Shown here piece after piece: positions 26,274-35,017 of a DNA stretch of 64,000 nt. This DNA comes from Mycolicibacterium mengxianglii (GTDB taxonomy: Bacteria; Actinomycetota; Actinomycetes; Mycobacteriales; Mycobacteriaceae). How positions within the stretch are numbered: the first letter of the stretch is position 1; every line of letters begins with the position of its first letter. The translations under genes and the position numbers were made by a program. The notes under the pieces were generated by a model. That model worked only from the letters and a program-made list of their open reading frames with translations, was not told where the DNA came from and ran no database searches. The stretch lies in contig NZ_CP065373.1 of assembly GCF_015710575.1 (NCBI RefSeq), forward strand, positions 806,001 through 870,000, given 5' to 3'.

Positions 26274-27326
26274 CTAGAAGGTGAGGTCGGGATCGGCAGG
26301 GGCGAAGTAGGCGTCGACGTCGTCGGAGGTGACAGCGGCAATCGAGGCCGGCGACCACTTCGGGTTGCGGTCCTTGTCCACCAGCTGGGCCCGGATACCC
26401 TCGACCAGGTCGTGGGAGCGCAGCGACGCGCACGAGACCCGGTAGTCCTGGATCAGCGCGTCCTCGAGCGTTTGGTGATCGGTGGCCCGCCTGATGGCCT
26501 CGCGGGTGACCGCCACCGAGATCGGTGAGCGGCCGGCGATCACATCGGCCGCGTCGTTGGCCGGTCCGGCGTTGTGCCCGCGCAGACCGGCGATGACCTC
26601 CGGCAGCGGTTTCGGTTCCTTGGTGCTGCCGAAGCATTCATCAATCCAATGCCGTTGCGTAACAAGGTTGCTCGCGGGCGGCTCGACGGTGTGGCGGCTC
26701 AGTGCGGCCTCGACGCCGGAGGTGGCGATGTCGGCGGCGAAGTCGGCGAGGCTGTCGTGGGGTACGAAGTGGTCGGCGAGCCCCAGTGCGATCGCGTCCG
26801 CTCCGGTGAACGTCGAACCCGTCAACGCCGCGTAGAGGCCCAGCGCGCCGGGACTCTGCGCCAGCACGTAGGTGCCGCCGACATCGGGGACGAACCCGAT
26901 GCCCACCTCGGGCATCGCGAGCTTGGTGGTGTCGGTGACGACGCGGACGCTGCCGTGCGCGCTGAGGCCGACGCCGCCGCCCATCACGATGCCGTCCATC
27001 AACGCCACATAAGGCTTGGGGTAGCGCCCGATCAGCGCGTTGAGCCGGTACTCGTCGAACCAGAACTTGCGTGCCTCGGTGCCGTCGGCCCGGGCGCTGT
27101 GATAGATCGCCACCACGTCGCCGCCCGCGCACAGTCCGCGCTCACCGGCGCCGTCGAGGACCACCGCGTTGACGGTGTCATCGGTGGACCACGCCGTCAG
27201 CGCCTCGGCCATCGCGTCGACCATGGTCTGGTTCAGCGAGTTGAGGGCCTTGGGCCGATTGAGGGTGACGTAGCCCACGCCGCCGTCGACACGGGTGAGG
27301 ATCTCATCGGTCACTGATATCGCCAT
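26274..27326 (-). CDS. echA9: 3-hydroxyisobutyryl-CoA hydrolase / crotonase-family (EchA9-like)
   Basis: 350 residues. Crotonase fold with [10 protein letters not shown] and [13 protein letters not shown]: the first catalytic Glu of hydratases is replaced by Gly, the second kept, as in HIBYL-CoA hydrolases of valine degradation. The long C-terminal extension (DECF, then [21 protein letters not shown]) is typical of that group. ATG 27326 is chosen over the more distant in-frame codon at 27461. First gene of a two-gene operon, with a palindrome about 41 bp upstream. Confidence 0.85.
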   Translation of the reverse strand: MAISVTDEILTRVDGGVGYVTLNRPKALNSLNQTMVDAMAEALTAWSTDDTVNAVVLDGAGERGLCAGGDVVAIYHSARADGTEARKFWFDEYRLNALIGRYPKPYVALMDGIVMGGGVGLSAHGSVRVVTDTTKLAMPEVGIGFVPDVGGTYVLAQSPGALGLYAALTGSTFTGADAIALGLADHFVPHDSLADFAADIATSGVEAALSRHTVEPPASNLVTQRHWIDECFGSTKEPKPLPEVIAGLRGHNAGPANDAADVIAGRSPISVAVTREAIRRATDHQTLEDALIQDYRVSCASLRSHDLVEGIRAQLVDKDRNPKWSPASIAAVTSDDVDAYFAPADPDLTF

Positions 27327-27366
27327 CCCGATCGTCTGAGGTGCAGGAAAGTGAGCTGACCCACAA

Positions 27367-27384
27367 TAGTAGGACATCCTAGTA
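27367..27384. promoter_or_regulatory. Inverted repeat upstream of echA9-echA8
   Basis: TAGTAGGA-CA-TCCTAGTA: two 8-bp arms with seven of eight positions complementary. It lies 41 bp upstream of the echA9 ATG in the 195-bp divergent region shared with the Bax-inhibitor gene. The geometry is that of a TetR-family operator, and TetR proteins often control acyl-CoA genes in actinobacteria. The cognate regulator is unknown and not encoded in this window. Confidence 0.45.
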
Positions 27385-27521
27385 ACGGCCCTCACGGCGC
27401 CGTGGGACCGAAGAAATAGCCAGAAAATTGCCCTCGGCCTACGGGAACCGTCGACAGGCATCTATTCGTTGGACCATTGTTCGTGTAAGACTTCCAGGGA
27501 CTTCACAGGAAAGGAACAACG

Positions 27522-28352
27522 GTGCGGGAATCCAGCAATCCGGTATTCCGCTCGCTGCCTAAGCAGCAGGGTGGGTACGCGACATTCGGCTCCGGTGCTG
27601 CCGGCGCCGCGACAGCCCAGGTGCATCAAGGCTACGAGCCGTACACGGTGCCGCCTCAGACCGGCGTCTCACGACCCATGACCATCGACGACGTGGTCAC
27701 CAAGACCGGCATGACATTGCTGGTCCTGACCGCGGTCGCTGCGGTGTCGTACTTCTTGGTCGACGCCAACAACGGCTTGATGATGCCGTTCACGCTCATC
27801 GGCGCTCTCGGTGGGCTGGCGCTCGTGCTGGTGGCCACCTTCGGCCGTAAGCAGGACAACCCCGCGATCGTCATCAGCTACGCCGCTCTGGAGGGCCTGT
27901 TCCTCGGCGCCGCGTCGTTCCTGTTCGCCAACCTGGTGTCCAACGGTGGCCCGGGGATGATCTTCCAGGCTGTTGTCGCCACCTTCGGCGTGTTCTTCGG
28001 CATGCTGGTCGTCTACAAGACCGGCGCGATCCGCGTGACGCCGAAGCTCACCCGGATGATCGTCGCGGGCATGTTCGGTGTGCTCGCCCTGGCCCTGGTG
28101 AACATCCTGTTCATGGCGTTCTCCGGAAGTGCGCCGTTGACCGACGGTGGCCCGCTGGCGATCGGCTTCTCGCTGCTGTGCATCGCGCTGGCCGCGTTCA
28201 GCTTCCTGATCGACTTCGACGCCGCGGACCAGATGATCCGCGCGGGGGCTCCTGAGAAGGCTGCCTGGGGAGTCGCGCTGGGGCTGACCGTGACGCTGGT
28301 CTGGCTCTACCTCGAGATCCTGCGTCTGCTCAGCTACTTCCAGAACGACTAG
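27522..28352 (+). CDS. Bax inhibitor-1 / YccA family membrane protein
   Basis: 276 residues. A ~55-residue hydrophilic N-terminus precedes seven hydrophobic helices; the family region with DFDAADQMIRAGAPEKAAWG before the last helix is the conserved acidic/charged segment. GTG 27522 has AAAGGA a suitable distance upstream. Bacterial members are thought to be pH- or calcium-sensitive leak channels. Corresponds in place to Rv1072. A strong terminator follows directly. Confidence 0.87.
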   Translation: MRESSNPVFRSLPKQQGGYATFGSGAAGAATAQVHQGYEPYTVPPQTGVSRPMTIDDVVTKTGMTLLVLTAVAAVSYFLVDANNGLMMPFTLIGALGGLALVLVATFGRKQDNPAIVISYAALEGLFLGAASFLFANLVSNGGPGMIFQAVVATFGVFFGMLVVYKTGAIRVTPKLTRMIVAGMFGVLALALVNILFMAFSGSAPLTDGGPLAIGFSLLCIALAAFSFLIDFDAADQMIRAGAPEKAAWGVALGLTVTLVWLYLEILRLLSYFQND

Positions 28353-28361
28353 CTGCAAGAC

Positions 28362-28394
28362 AAAAGGCCCGGCGCACGCGCCGGGCCTTTTTTT
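28362..28394 (+). terminator. Canonical intrinsic terminator after the Bax-inhibitor gene
   Basis: A 13-bp perfect stem (left arm 28362-28374, right arm 28379-28391, loop CACG) followed by a run of seven T ending at 28394. The core is GGCCCGGCG/CGCCGGGCC. The flanking A run also gives an A-stem-T arrangement, so it could work for both strands. It is the only terminator in this window with a full U tract. Confidence 0.92.
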
Positions 28395-28413
28395 GCGCCT
28401 AGGCGCCCAGTCA

Positions 28414-28453
28414 GACCTCAGCGCAAGGCGCGACGATCCATCGCGCTGAGGTC
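28414..28453 (-). terminator. Hairpin downstream of fadA3 (terminator without U tract)
   Basis: Perfect 11-bp arms GACCTCAGCGC (28414-28424) and GCGCTGAGGTC (28443-28453) with an 18-nt loop, 16 bp beyond the fadA3 stop. A separate 12-bp self-complementary block, GCGCCTAGGCGC, lies at 28395-28406. No T tract follows on the minus strand. A terminator or mRNA 3'-end stabiliser for fadA3 is the likely role. Confidence 0.5.
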
Positions 28454-28469
28454 CGACTTCAAAGCGGGG

Positions 28470-29687
28470 TCAGGACAGGCGCTCCAGGACCATCGCCATG
28501 CCCTGCCCGCCGCCGACGCACATGGTCTCCAGGCCGAACGTCTTGTCGTACGTGCTGAGGTTGTTCAGCAGGGTGGTGGTGATGCGGGCGCCGGTCATGC
28601 CGAACGGGTGCCCCAGCGCAATCGCTCCGCCGGACACGTTCAGCCGGTCCTCATCCATGCCGAGCTCACGAGCCGAGCCCAGCACCTGCACGGCGAATGC
28701 CTCGTTGATCTCGTAGAGGTCGATATCGCTCAGCGACATCTTGGCGTTGCCGAGCGCCTTCTTGACGGCCTCGATCGGGCCCAGTCCCATGATCTCCGGC
28801 GACAGTCCACTGACACCGGTCGACACCACCCGCGCCAGCGGCGTCAGGCCCAGCTCTTTGGCCTTGGTGTCACTCATGATCACCAGCGCGGCCGCGCCGT
28901 CGTTGAGCGGGCAGGCGTTGCCGGCGGTGATGGTTCCGTTCGGCCGGAACACCGGCTTGAGCTGACTGATCTTCTCGTAGGTGGTGCCGGCGCGGGGTCC
29001 GTCATCAGTGCTGACGACGGTGCCGTCGGGCAGGGTGACGGGCACGATCTCGCGCTCGAAGAACCCACTCTTGATCGCTTCCTCGGCGCGGTTCTGGCTG
29101 CGGACACCCCAGTGGTCCTGGTCTTCGCGGCTGATTCCGGTGAACAAGGCGACGTTCTCCGCGGTCTGGCCCATGGCGATGTAGACGTCGGGGATCGAGC
29201 CGTCGGCACGCGGGTCGTGCCATTCGTCGGAGCCTTCGGCCTGCTTGGCGGTGCGTTCCTGCGCGTCGTCGAAGAACGGGTTCTTGCTGTTCGGCGCACC
29301 GTCGGCGGCGCCGATGCCGAAGCGGGACACCGCTTCGACGCCGGCCGAGATGAACACGTCACCTTCACCGGCCTTGATGGCGTGGAACGCCATCCGGGTG
29401 GTCTGCAACGACGACGAACAGTAACGATTGACGGTAGTGCCGGGTAGGAAGTCGTATCCGAGCTCGACGGCTACCGCGCGGCCGATGTTGTAACCGGCCT
29501 CACCGGCGGGCTGGGCGCACCCCATCATCAGGTCGTCGATGTCCTTGGGATCCAGCGACGGCACCTTGTCCAGCACGGCGCGGACCATCTGGGCGGCCAG
29601 ATCGTCGGTGCGGATGGAGGCCAGGGAGCCTTTGACGGCCCGGCCGATCGGAGACCGGGCGGTGGCGACGATGACGGCTTCAGGCAT
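28470..29687 (-). CDS. fadA3: Acetyl-CoA acyltransferase (beta-ketothiolase)
   Basis: 405 residues, standard thiolase length. The three catalytic elements are present: nucleophile Cys90 ([10 protein letters not shown]), His in [10 protein letters not shown], and the C-terminal acid/base Cys in MCVGGGQG. It cleaves 3-ketoacyl-CoA in the last step of beta-oxidation. The start is set by AGAGGAG upstream of ATG 29687. A CAAG-type palindrome at 29709-29722 lies 21 bp before the start. Neighbours echA8/echA9 and this gene together cover hydration and thiolysis. Confidence 0.93.
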   Translation of the reverse strand: MPEAVIVATARSPIGRAVKGSLASIRTDDLAAQMVRAVLDKVPSLDPKDIDDLMMGCAQPAGEAGYNIGRAVAVELGYDFLPGTTVNRYCSSSLQTTRMAFHAIKAGEGDVFISAGVEAVSRFGIGAADGAPNSKNPFFDDAQERTAKQAEGSDEWHDPRADGSIPDVYIAMGQTAENVALFTGISREDQDHWGVRSQNRAEEAIKSGFFEREIVPVTLPDGTVVSTDDGPRAGTTYEKISQLKPVFRPNGTITAGNACPLNDGAAALVIMSDTKAKELGLTPLARVVSTGVSGLSPEIMGLGPIEAVKKALGNAKMSLSDIDLYEINEAFAVQVLGSARELGMDEDRLNVSGGAIALGHPFGMTGARITTTLLNNLSTYDKTFGLETMCVGGGQGMAMVLERLS

Positions 29688-29708
29688 AACTGCTCCTCTT
29701 GAGACTTG

Positions 29709-29722
29709 AACAAGTGCTTGGT
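29709..29722. promoter_or_regulatory. KstR2-like palindrome upstream of fadA3
   Basis: AACAAGTGCTTGGT fits the reported KstR2 consensus AnCAAGnnCTTGnT at every fixed position. It lies in the 54-bp gap between fadA3 and the SGNH hydrolase gene, just upstream of the fadA3 ribosome site, where a bound repressor would block the promoter. KstR2 controls the late cholesterol ring-degradation genes; other TetR regulators of lipid genes bind similar CAAG-type sites, so the regulator is uncertain. Confidence 0.55.
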
Positions 29723-29741
29723 TGCTTACTTGTTTTCCACG

Positions 29742-30692
29742 CTAACCTGCAGTGACCACGACGGGTGCGGGCACCCCGGTGGTGCGGCGCGGCCACAGTC
29801 GCGCGAGCATCCGCAGCCTGGTGGCCAGTGAGCGGTTCTCGGCGCTGCGCGACTCCCACGGCAGTTCCCCGGACCATTCGCCCAGCGAGTAACACAACGC
29901 CGGCAGCAGCTGATTGGCCGCCAGTGAGTACCCGGCGGCCGAAGGGTGGAACTGGTCCTCGGAGAACAACACATCAGGAGCCTGCAGGAACTCCGGGGTC
30001 AGCAGGTCGGCCAGCGGCACGGGCAGCCCGCCGGCAGAACGCACGGCGGCGGCCTGCGCGCGGGCCAGCCGCAGGCCCATGGTGCGGGTGACCCACCGCA
30101 ACGGCTGCGGGATCGCGGTGATGATGCCGAAGTCCGGACAGGTGCCGACGACGACCTCCGCACCACTGGCACGAAGGCGCTTGACCGCATCTCCGAGCCG
30201 GCGCGACGAGGCGGCGATGCCGTTCAACGCGGTGATGTCGTTGGCGCCGATCATGATGACGGTGGCATCCGGCGGGGGGCCGGCGACGAACATCGCGTCC
30301 ACCTGACCTGACAGTCCCTTCGACGTTGCACCGACAATCGCCTTGGTGCTCAATCGGATTCGCTTACCCGACTGCTCAGCCAGGCCGCGGGCCAGCAGAA
30401 CCCCAGGCACTTCGTCGGCGGTCTTGCAGCCGTATCCGGTGGCTGTGGAATCGCCGAAGACCATCAGGTGGATGTCGAAGGGGACGTTGCGCTGCCAGCG
30501 CTGCACGGGGCCACCACCGCGGGTGTAGACGCCGTCGGCGCGCGGGGGCACGTCCCAGGACTTGGGGATGACCTCCCGCGCCTTGACGGCCTGGCCGGTG
30601 AGCAGGTTGCGCGCGCCGACCACGCCGGCTCCGGTCGAGCCGAGCAAGGCGGCAACCGCAAGGGCGGACCGACGCGAAACGCGTGTACCCAC
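29742..30692 (-). CDS. SGNH/GDSL-type esterase, exported
   Basis: 316 residues from GTG 30692 (the frame is open to a GTG at 30752). Blocks of SGNH hydrolases: VFGDSTATG with the nucleophile Ser, MIGANDIT with the Asn, and DQFHPS with catalytic Asp and His. The N-terminus has SRRSALAVAALLG, a twin-arginine-like or Sec anchor, so export is likely. It corresponds to Rv1075c, described as a GDSL lipase/esterase. Start is by length match and the position of the signal sequence. Confidence 0.82.
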   Translation of the reverse strand: MGTRVSRRSALAVAALLGSTGAGVVGARNLLTGQAVKAREVIPKSWDVPPRADGVYTRGGGPVQRWQRNVPFDIHLMVFGDSTATGYGCKTADEVPGVLLARGLAEQSGKRIRLSTKAIVGATSKGLSGQVDAMFVAGPPPDATVIMIGANDITALNGIAASSRRLGDAVKRLRASGAEVVVGTCPDFGIITAIPQPLRWVTRTMGLRLARAQAAAVRSAGGLPVPLADLLTPEFLQAPDVLFSEDQFHPSAAGYSLAANQLLPALCYSLGEWSGELPWESRSAENRSLATRLRMLARLWPRRTTGVPAPVVVTAG

Positions 30693-30787
30693 GAGCGACA
30701 GTTTAGGTCGCAAAGCGACGAGAAGATGATCGTCACGAGTCCGCACAGTCACGGACAGGTGCCCGAACGGGTATCAAACAGGTACCG

Positions 30788-30798
30788 GATACGGTATC
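30788..30798. promoter_or_regulatory. GTATC-type repeats upstream of lipU
   Basis: Perfect palindrome GATAC-G-GTATC at 30788-30798, with a further GGTATC at about 30770 and GGTACC at 30781 in the same 30 bp. The cluster sits in the divergent region of the SGNH esterase and lipU genes. Likely an operator array; regulator unknown. Confidence 0.4.
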
Positions 30799-30925
30799 GA
30801 ATCCGCCACCGCTGACGTTGTATGGATCACACCTGCCAAGCTAATAAGCCCGACTATGTGGAGAACACCGCACAACGGGCAGCTCGCGACAACAGGCCGC
30901 TACAACGCCGTAGGGGAGTGTCAAG

Positions 30926-31978
30926 ATGACCGCACCAAGCAAAGTCTCCGGCGAGCCGCGCACCCAGATCGGTGTGGGCGGAGCCCGGAGAAATCGGAAG
31001 TTCCCGGTCAGCGACGGCGCCCCCGTCGAGATCGTGGAGACAAGCACCAGCCTTCGTGGCCGACTGGTATCACTGAGCGCCCGGATGACGGTCCGGCCGG
31101 TGCTGGCCGTGTGCAGCCACGTGCCCAACCTGCCGTGGCCGTGGGGCGTCGTCGACTTCGCCTCGCGCGCGCTGCTGCCCAAGGCCGGGACCGTGCGTGC
31201 CACGATCGGCCTACCCAATGCCGACGCCCAGTTGGTGCGGGCCCCGGGAGTGCTGCCCGCCGACGGCAGACGCCGGGTGGTGCTCTACATGCACGGCGGC
31301 GCCTTTTTGACCTGCGGAGTGAACTCCCACAACCGGATAGTCACGACCTTGTCGACGGCGGCTGACGCACCGGTGCTGGTGGTCAACTACCGGATGGTGC
31401 CCAAGCACACGGTGGGGATGGCGGTCGACGACTGCCAGGATGCGTACAACTGGTTGCGGTTGCGTGGGTACGAGCCCGACCAGATCGTGCTGGCCGGCGA
31501 TTCCGCCGGCGGCTACCTGGCGCTGACGCTGGCGCAGCGATTGCAGGCCGCCGGAGAGCACCCGGCCGCACTGGTGGCCATTTCACCGCTGCTGCAGCTG
31601 GCCAAGGAGCCCAAGCAGGCCCACCCCAACATCAAGACCGACGCGATGTTCCCGCCGAAGGCGTTCGACGCGCTGGTCAGCCTGGTAGCCAGAGCTGCCG
31701 CCAAAAACATCGTCGACGGCGAGCCGGAACAGATCTACGAACCACTGGACCACATCGAACCCGGTTTGCCACGCACGCTCATTCACGTCTCGGGTTCGGA
31801 AGTGCTGCTGCATGACGCCCGATTGGCCGCCCGCAGGCTCGCCGCCGCGGGTGTGCCCGCCGAGGTTCGGGTCTGGCGTGGCCAGGTGCATGACTTCCAG
31901 ATTTTCGCTCCGATCATCCCCGAGGCCCAACGGTCCCTGCGGCAGATCGGTGAGTACATCCGCGAGGCCACGGGGTAG
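30926..31978 (+). CDS. lipU: HSL-family lipase/esterase
   Basis: 350 residues. Hormone-sensitive-lipase family motifs: oxyanion-hole MHGGAFL near residue 122, nucleophile GDSAGGYL near 193, and catalytic His in VHDFQIF near 327 with an Asp about 30 residues earlier. No signal peptide. It hydrolyses acyl esters; mycobacterial Lip enzymes mobilise lipids. Synteny with Rv1076 supports the symbol. Cbs starts 61 bp downstream. Confidence 0.88.
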   Translation: MTAPSKVSGEPRTQIGVGGARRNRKFPVSDGAPVEIVETSTSLRGRLVSLSARMTVRPVLAVCSHVPNLPWPWGVVDFASRALLPKAGTVRATIGLPNADAQLVRAPGVLPADGRRRVVLYMHGGAFLTCGVNSHNRIVTTLSTAADAPVLVVNYRMVPKHTVGMAVDDCQDAYNWLRLRGYEPDQIVLAGDSAGGYLALTLAQRLQAAGEHPAALVAISPLLQLAKEPKQAHPNIKTDAMFPPKAFDALVSLVARAAAKNIVDGEPEQIYEPLDHIEPGLPRTLIHVSGSEVLLHDARLAARRLAAAGVPAEVRVWRGQVHDFQIFAPIIPEAQRSLRQIGEYIREATG

Positions 31979-32039
31979 CGCTGGTCGAGCTGGCCGGGGC
32001 GCGGCGGCCCACCCGCACCAGGTAGGCCAAGATAGAGGT

Positions 32040-33434
32040 ATGCGGATCGCACGGCACATCAGTGAGCTCATCGGCAACACCCCCCTGGTCCAGCTGACCT
32101 CGGTGGTTCCCGAGGGAGCAGGCACCGTGGTGGCCAAGGTGGAGTACCTCAACCCCGGCGGCAGTGTCAAGGACCGCATCGCGGTCAAGATGATCGACGC
32201 CGCCGAGGCCAGCGGTGAGCTCAAGCCCGGGGGCACCATCGTCGAACCCACCTCCGGCAACACCGGCGTGGGGTTGGCCCTGGTGGCCCAGCGGCGCGGC
32301 TACAAATGTGTGTTCGTCTGCCCGGACAAAGTCGGTGAAGACAAGCGGAACGTGCTGCGGGCATACGGGGCCGAAGTGGTGGTGTGCCCGACGGCGGTCG
32401 CTCCCGAAGACCCTGCGTCGTACTACAGCGTGTCCAACCGTCTCGTCGAGGAAATCGACGGCGCGTGGAAGCCGGACCAGTACTCCAATCCGAAGGGTCC
32501 TGAAAGTCATTACGAGACAACGGGTCCGGAGATCTGGGCCGACACCGACGGTAAGGTGACGCACTTTGTCACCGGCGTCGGCACCGGCGGCACCATCACC
32601 GGGGCCGGGCGCTACCTCAAGGAGGTGTCCGGCGGGTCCGTGAAGGTGATCGGCGCCGATCCCGAAGGCTCGGTGTACTCCGGCGGAACGGGCCGGCCCT
32701 ACCTTGTCGAAGGTGTGGGCGAGGATTTCTGGCCCAGCGCCTACGATCCGTCGATCACTGATCAGATCATTGCGGTATCGGACGCCGATTCCTTCGACAT
32801 GACCCGTCGCCTCGCCCGCGAAGAGGGACTGCTGGTCGGCGGCTCCTGCGGGATGGCCGTCGTGGCCGCGCTCGAGGTCGCCCAGCAGGCCGGCCCGGAT
32901 TCACTGGTGGTGGTGCTGCTGCCCGACGGCGGCCGCGGATACCTGTCGAAAATCTTCAACGACGCATGGATGTCGTCCTACGGGTTCCTGCGCAGTCGCC
33001 TCGACGGTTCCACTGAAGAGGTGACCGTCGGCGACGTACTCCGCCGCAAGTCCGGCGCGCTGCCGGACCTGGTGCACACCCACCCGTCCGAAACGGTGCG
33101 TGACGCAATCGGAATTCTTCGCGAATACGGTGTTTCGCAGATGCCCGTCGTCGGTGCCGAACCGCCGGTAATGGCAGGCGAGGTCGCCGGTAGCGTTTCT
33201 GAACGCGAGCTCCTTTCCGCGGTATTCGAGGGCCGGGCGAAACTCGCCGACGCGGTGGCAGAACACATGAGTCCAGCTTTGCCATTAGTCGGCGCCGGTG
33301 AACTCGTCAGTGCAGCAGCCAAAGATCTGCGTGAATGGGATGCCGTGATGGTGGTCGAGGATGGCAAGCCGGTGGGCGTGCTCACCCGCAGTGACCTGCT
33401 CGGATACCTCTCGGACGGTTCCGTCCACCGGTGA
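32040..33434 (+). CDS. cbs: Cystathionine beta-synthase
   Basis: 464 residues, equal to the M. tuberculosis length. Fold-type II PLP domain with Lys44 (GGSVKDRIA) and the phosphate-cupping loops EPTSGNTGVG and GVGTGGTITGAG. A pair of CBS domains occupies about 345-464 (TVGDVLRRKSG ... VGVLTRSDLLGYL). It condenses homocysteine with serine to cystathionine in reverse transsulfuration. There is no N-terminal heme domain. ATG 32040 has AGAGG very close upstream. metB, the partner enzyme, lies 1.6 kb downstream. Confidence 0.95.
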   Translation: MRIARHISELIGNTPLVQLTSVVPEGAGTVVAKVEYLNPGGSVKDRIAVKMIDAAEASGELKPGGTIVEPTSGNTGVGLALVAQRRGYKCVFVCPDKVGEDKRNVLRAYGAEVVVCPTAVAPEDPASYYSVSNRLVEEIDGAWKPDQYSNPKGPESHYETTGPEIWADTDGKVTHFVTGVGTGGTITGAGRYLKEVSGGSVKVIGADPEGSVYSGGTGRPYLVEGVGEDFWPSAYDPSITDQIIAVSDADSFDMTRRLAREEGLLVGGSCGMAVVAALEVAQQAGPDSLVVVLLPDGGRGYLSKIFNDAWMSSYGFLRSRLDGSTEEVTVGDVLRRKSGALPDLVHTHPSETVRDAIGILREYGVSQMPVVGAEPPVMAGEVAGSVSERELLSAVFEGRAKLADAVAEHMSPALPLVGAGELVSAAAKDLREWDAVMVVEDGKPVGVLTRSDLLGYLSDGSVHR

Positions 33435-33631
33435 CCCGACACCCCGGGTGAAATCCTGGCCAAAGGTGTGCGGCAATTGATTCATTAGGTTGCCACCAAC
33501 AGCCGTAAGCAATTTGTTTGCGCGAAATGCGCAATTGTGAACGTTTCATTTTTGCCGCGCTCGTTAGACCACTTCTCGGGTACTGTAAGGCCGCTTGAAT
33601 GCAGTTGCGGTACCTGTGAGTGGAAGGCGCC

Positions 33632-34288
33632 ATGAACGAACAACCGCCGGGCCCGCCGCCCGGAAACTACCCGCCGCCTCCACATCCGTCCGGAAGCGGG
33701 TTCCCGCAGCAGTACTCCGCGTACCAGTCACCCGCGGGCGGGTTTGCGCCGATGCCGGGGTACGGATGGGGCGCACCGCCACCTCCGGGCCTCGGTCCGC
33801 TACCCACGTCGGCCTACACCCCGTGGATACACCGGGTGCTCGCGTTCCTCATCGACTACATCCCCTACCTGATCATCGTCGGGATCGGCTGGGGAATCCT
33901 CCTGGGCACCCAGCAGTGTGTGGACTTCGCCGACACCGGACTAGGCGAGGTCCTCGGCGAGTCCTACGGCGCACAGGTGTGTGACGCATCGACGATCGGG
34001 CAGACGGCCGTGACGCTGGCCGGCCTGGTGGGCCTGGGCTACGTGCTGTGGAATTACGGCTACCGGCAGGGGACCACCGGTAGCAGCATCGGCAAATCGG
34101 TGATGAGATTCCGGGTCCTCAGCGAAAAGACCGGCCAGCCACTGGGTTTCGGGCCGTCGATCATCCGCCAACTGGCGCACGTCGTGGATCTGTTCCTCTG
34201 CGGCCTCGGCTTCCTGTTCCCGTTGTGGGACAACAAGCGTCAGACACTTGCCGACAAGATCATGGCCACCGTCTGCCTACCCAGATGA
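33632..34288 (+). CDS. pra: Proline-rich RDD-domain membrane protein (Pra-like)
   Basis: 218 residues. An N-terminal Pro/Gly/Tyr-rich region (about 1-58) precedes an RDD domain with three hydrophobic segments (WIHRVLAFLIDYIPYLII; AVTLAGLVGLGYVLWNY; HVVDLFLCGLGFLFPLW) and the family text YRQGTTGSSIGKSVMRFRV. GGAAGG lies just upstream of ATG 33632. A TACTGT -10 candidate is at 33581. The next gene is a tandem paralogue. Confidence 0.87.
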   Translation: MNEQPPGPPPGNYPPPPHPSGSGFPQQYSAYQSPAGGFAPMPGYGWGAPPPPGLGPLPTSAYTPWIHRVLAFLIDYIPYLIIVGIGWGILLGTQQCVDFADTGLGEVLGESYGAQVCDASTIGQTAVTLAGLVGLGYVLWNYGYRQGTTGSSIGKSVMRFRVLSEKTGQPLGFGPSIIRQLAHVVDLFLCGLGFLFPLWDNKRQTLADKIMATVCLPR

Positions 34289-34328
34289 CTGCCCCGATAT
34301 CACGCACCGTCCGACCCGAGGAGAGACC

Positions 34329-34979
34329 GTGACCGACTACCCGCCGCCCCCGCCCGGCAACTATCCGCCGCCCCCGCCCGGCAACTACCCGCCGCCACCG
34401 CCGCAAGGCAACTACCCGCCGCCGCCTCCCGGCGGATATCCCGGTTACGGCGGCGGATACGCCGGTGGGTTTCCCCAACCACTGCCGAGAGAGGCGTACA
34501 CCTCGTGGTTCACCCGCGTGGTCGCCTCACTGATCGACGGCCTCATCGTGGGCATACCGGTCGGCATCGCCCAGGGCATCTCCTACGCCACCGGTGACAG
34601 TGAGTGCACCACCGACACCGTGGACGGCTACAGCGCCTATTGCTCGTCGAGTCCGTCGGCCCTCGGTTGGATCCTCACCACCGTGGTGGGCCTGGCGGCG
34701 TTCGCCTTCGGAATCTGGAACTACGGCTATCGCCAGGGCACCACCGGGTCGAGCGTAGGCAAGTCGATCATGAAATTCCGCGTCGTCAGTGAAAAGACCT
34801 GGCAGCCCATCGGATTCGGGCTCTCGCTCGTCCGGCAGATCGCCCACTTCGTGGACGCCGTGATCTGCTACATCGGCTATCTGTTCCCGCTGTGGGACCG
34901 CAAGCGCCAGACGATCGCCGACAAGATCATGACCACCGTCTGCGTGCCGAACGACCCCAACCGCACGCCCAATCCCTGA
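34329..34979 (+). CDS. Second proline-rich RDD-domain membrane protein (tandem pra paralogue)
   Basis: 216 residues from GTG 34329 with GAGGAGA upstream. The N-terminus is built of near-identical units, PPPPPGNY repeated with one GNY to QGNY change, before the RDD domain. The RDD region shares YGYRQGTTGSSVGKSIMKFR and IADKIMTTVC with the upstream gene, so the two arose by tandem duplication and then diverged in the loop between helices 1 and 2. M. tuberculosis, as I recall, has a single pra here. Confidence 0.87.
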   Translation: MTDYPPPPPGNYPPPPPGNYPPPPPQGNYPPPPPGGYPGYGGGYAGGFPQPLPREAYTSWFTRVVASLIDGLIVGIPVGIAQGISYATGDSECTTDTVDGYSAYCSSSPSALGWILTTVVGLAAFAFGIWNYGYRQGTTGSSVGKSIMKFRVVSEKTWQPIGFGLSLVRQIAHFVDAVICYIGYLFPLWDRKRQTIADKIMTTVCVPNDPNRTPNP

Positions 34980-35017
34980 CCGCGGGCAGACTTGCTGCGT
35001 TGATTACGCTCGACTGT

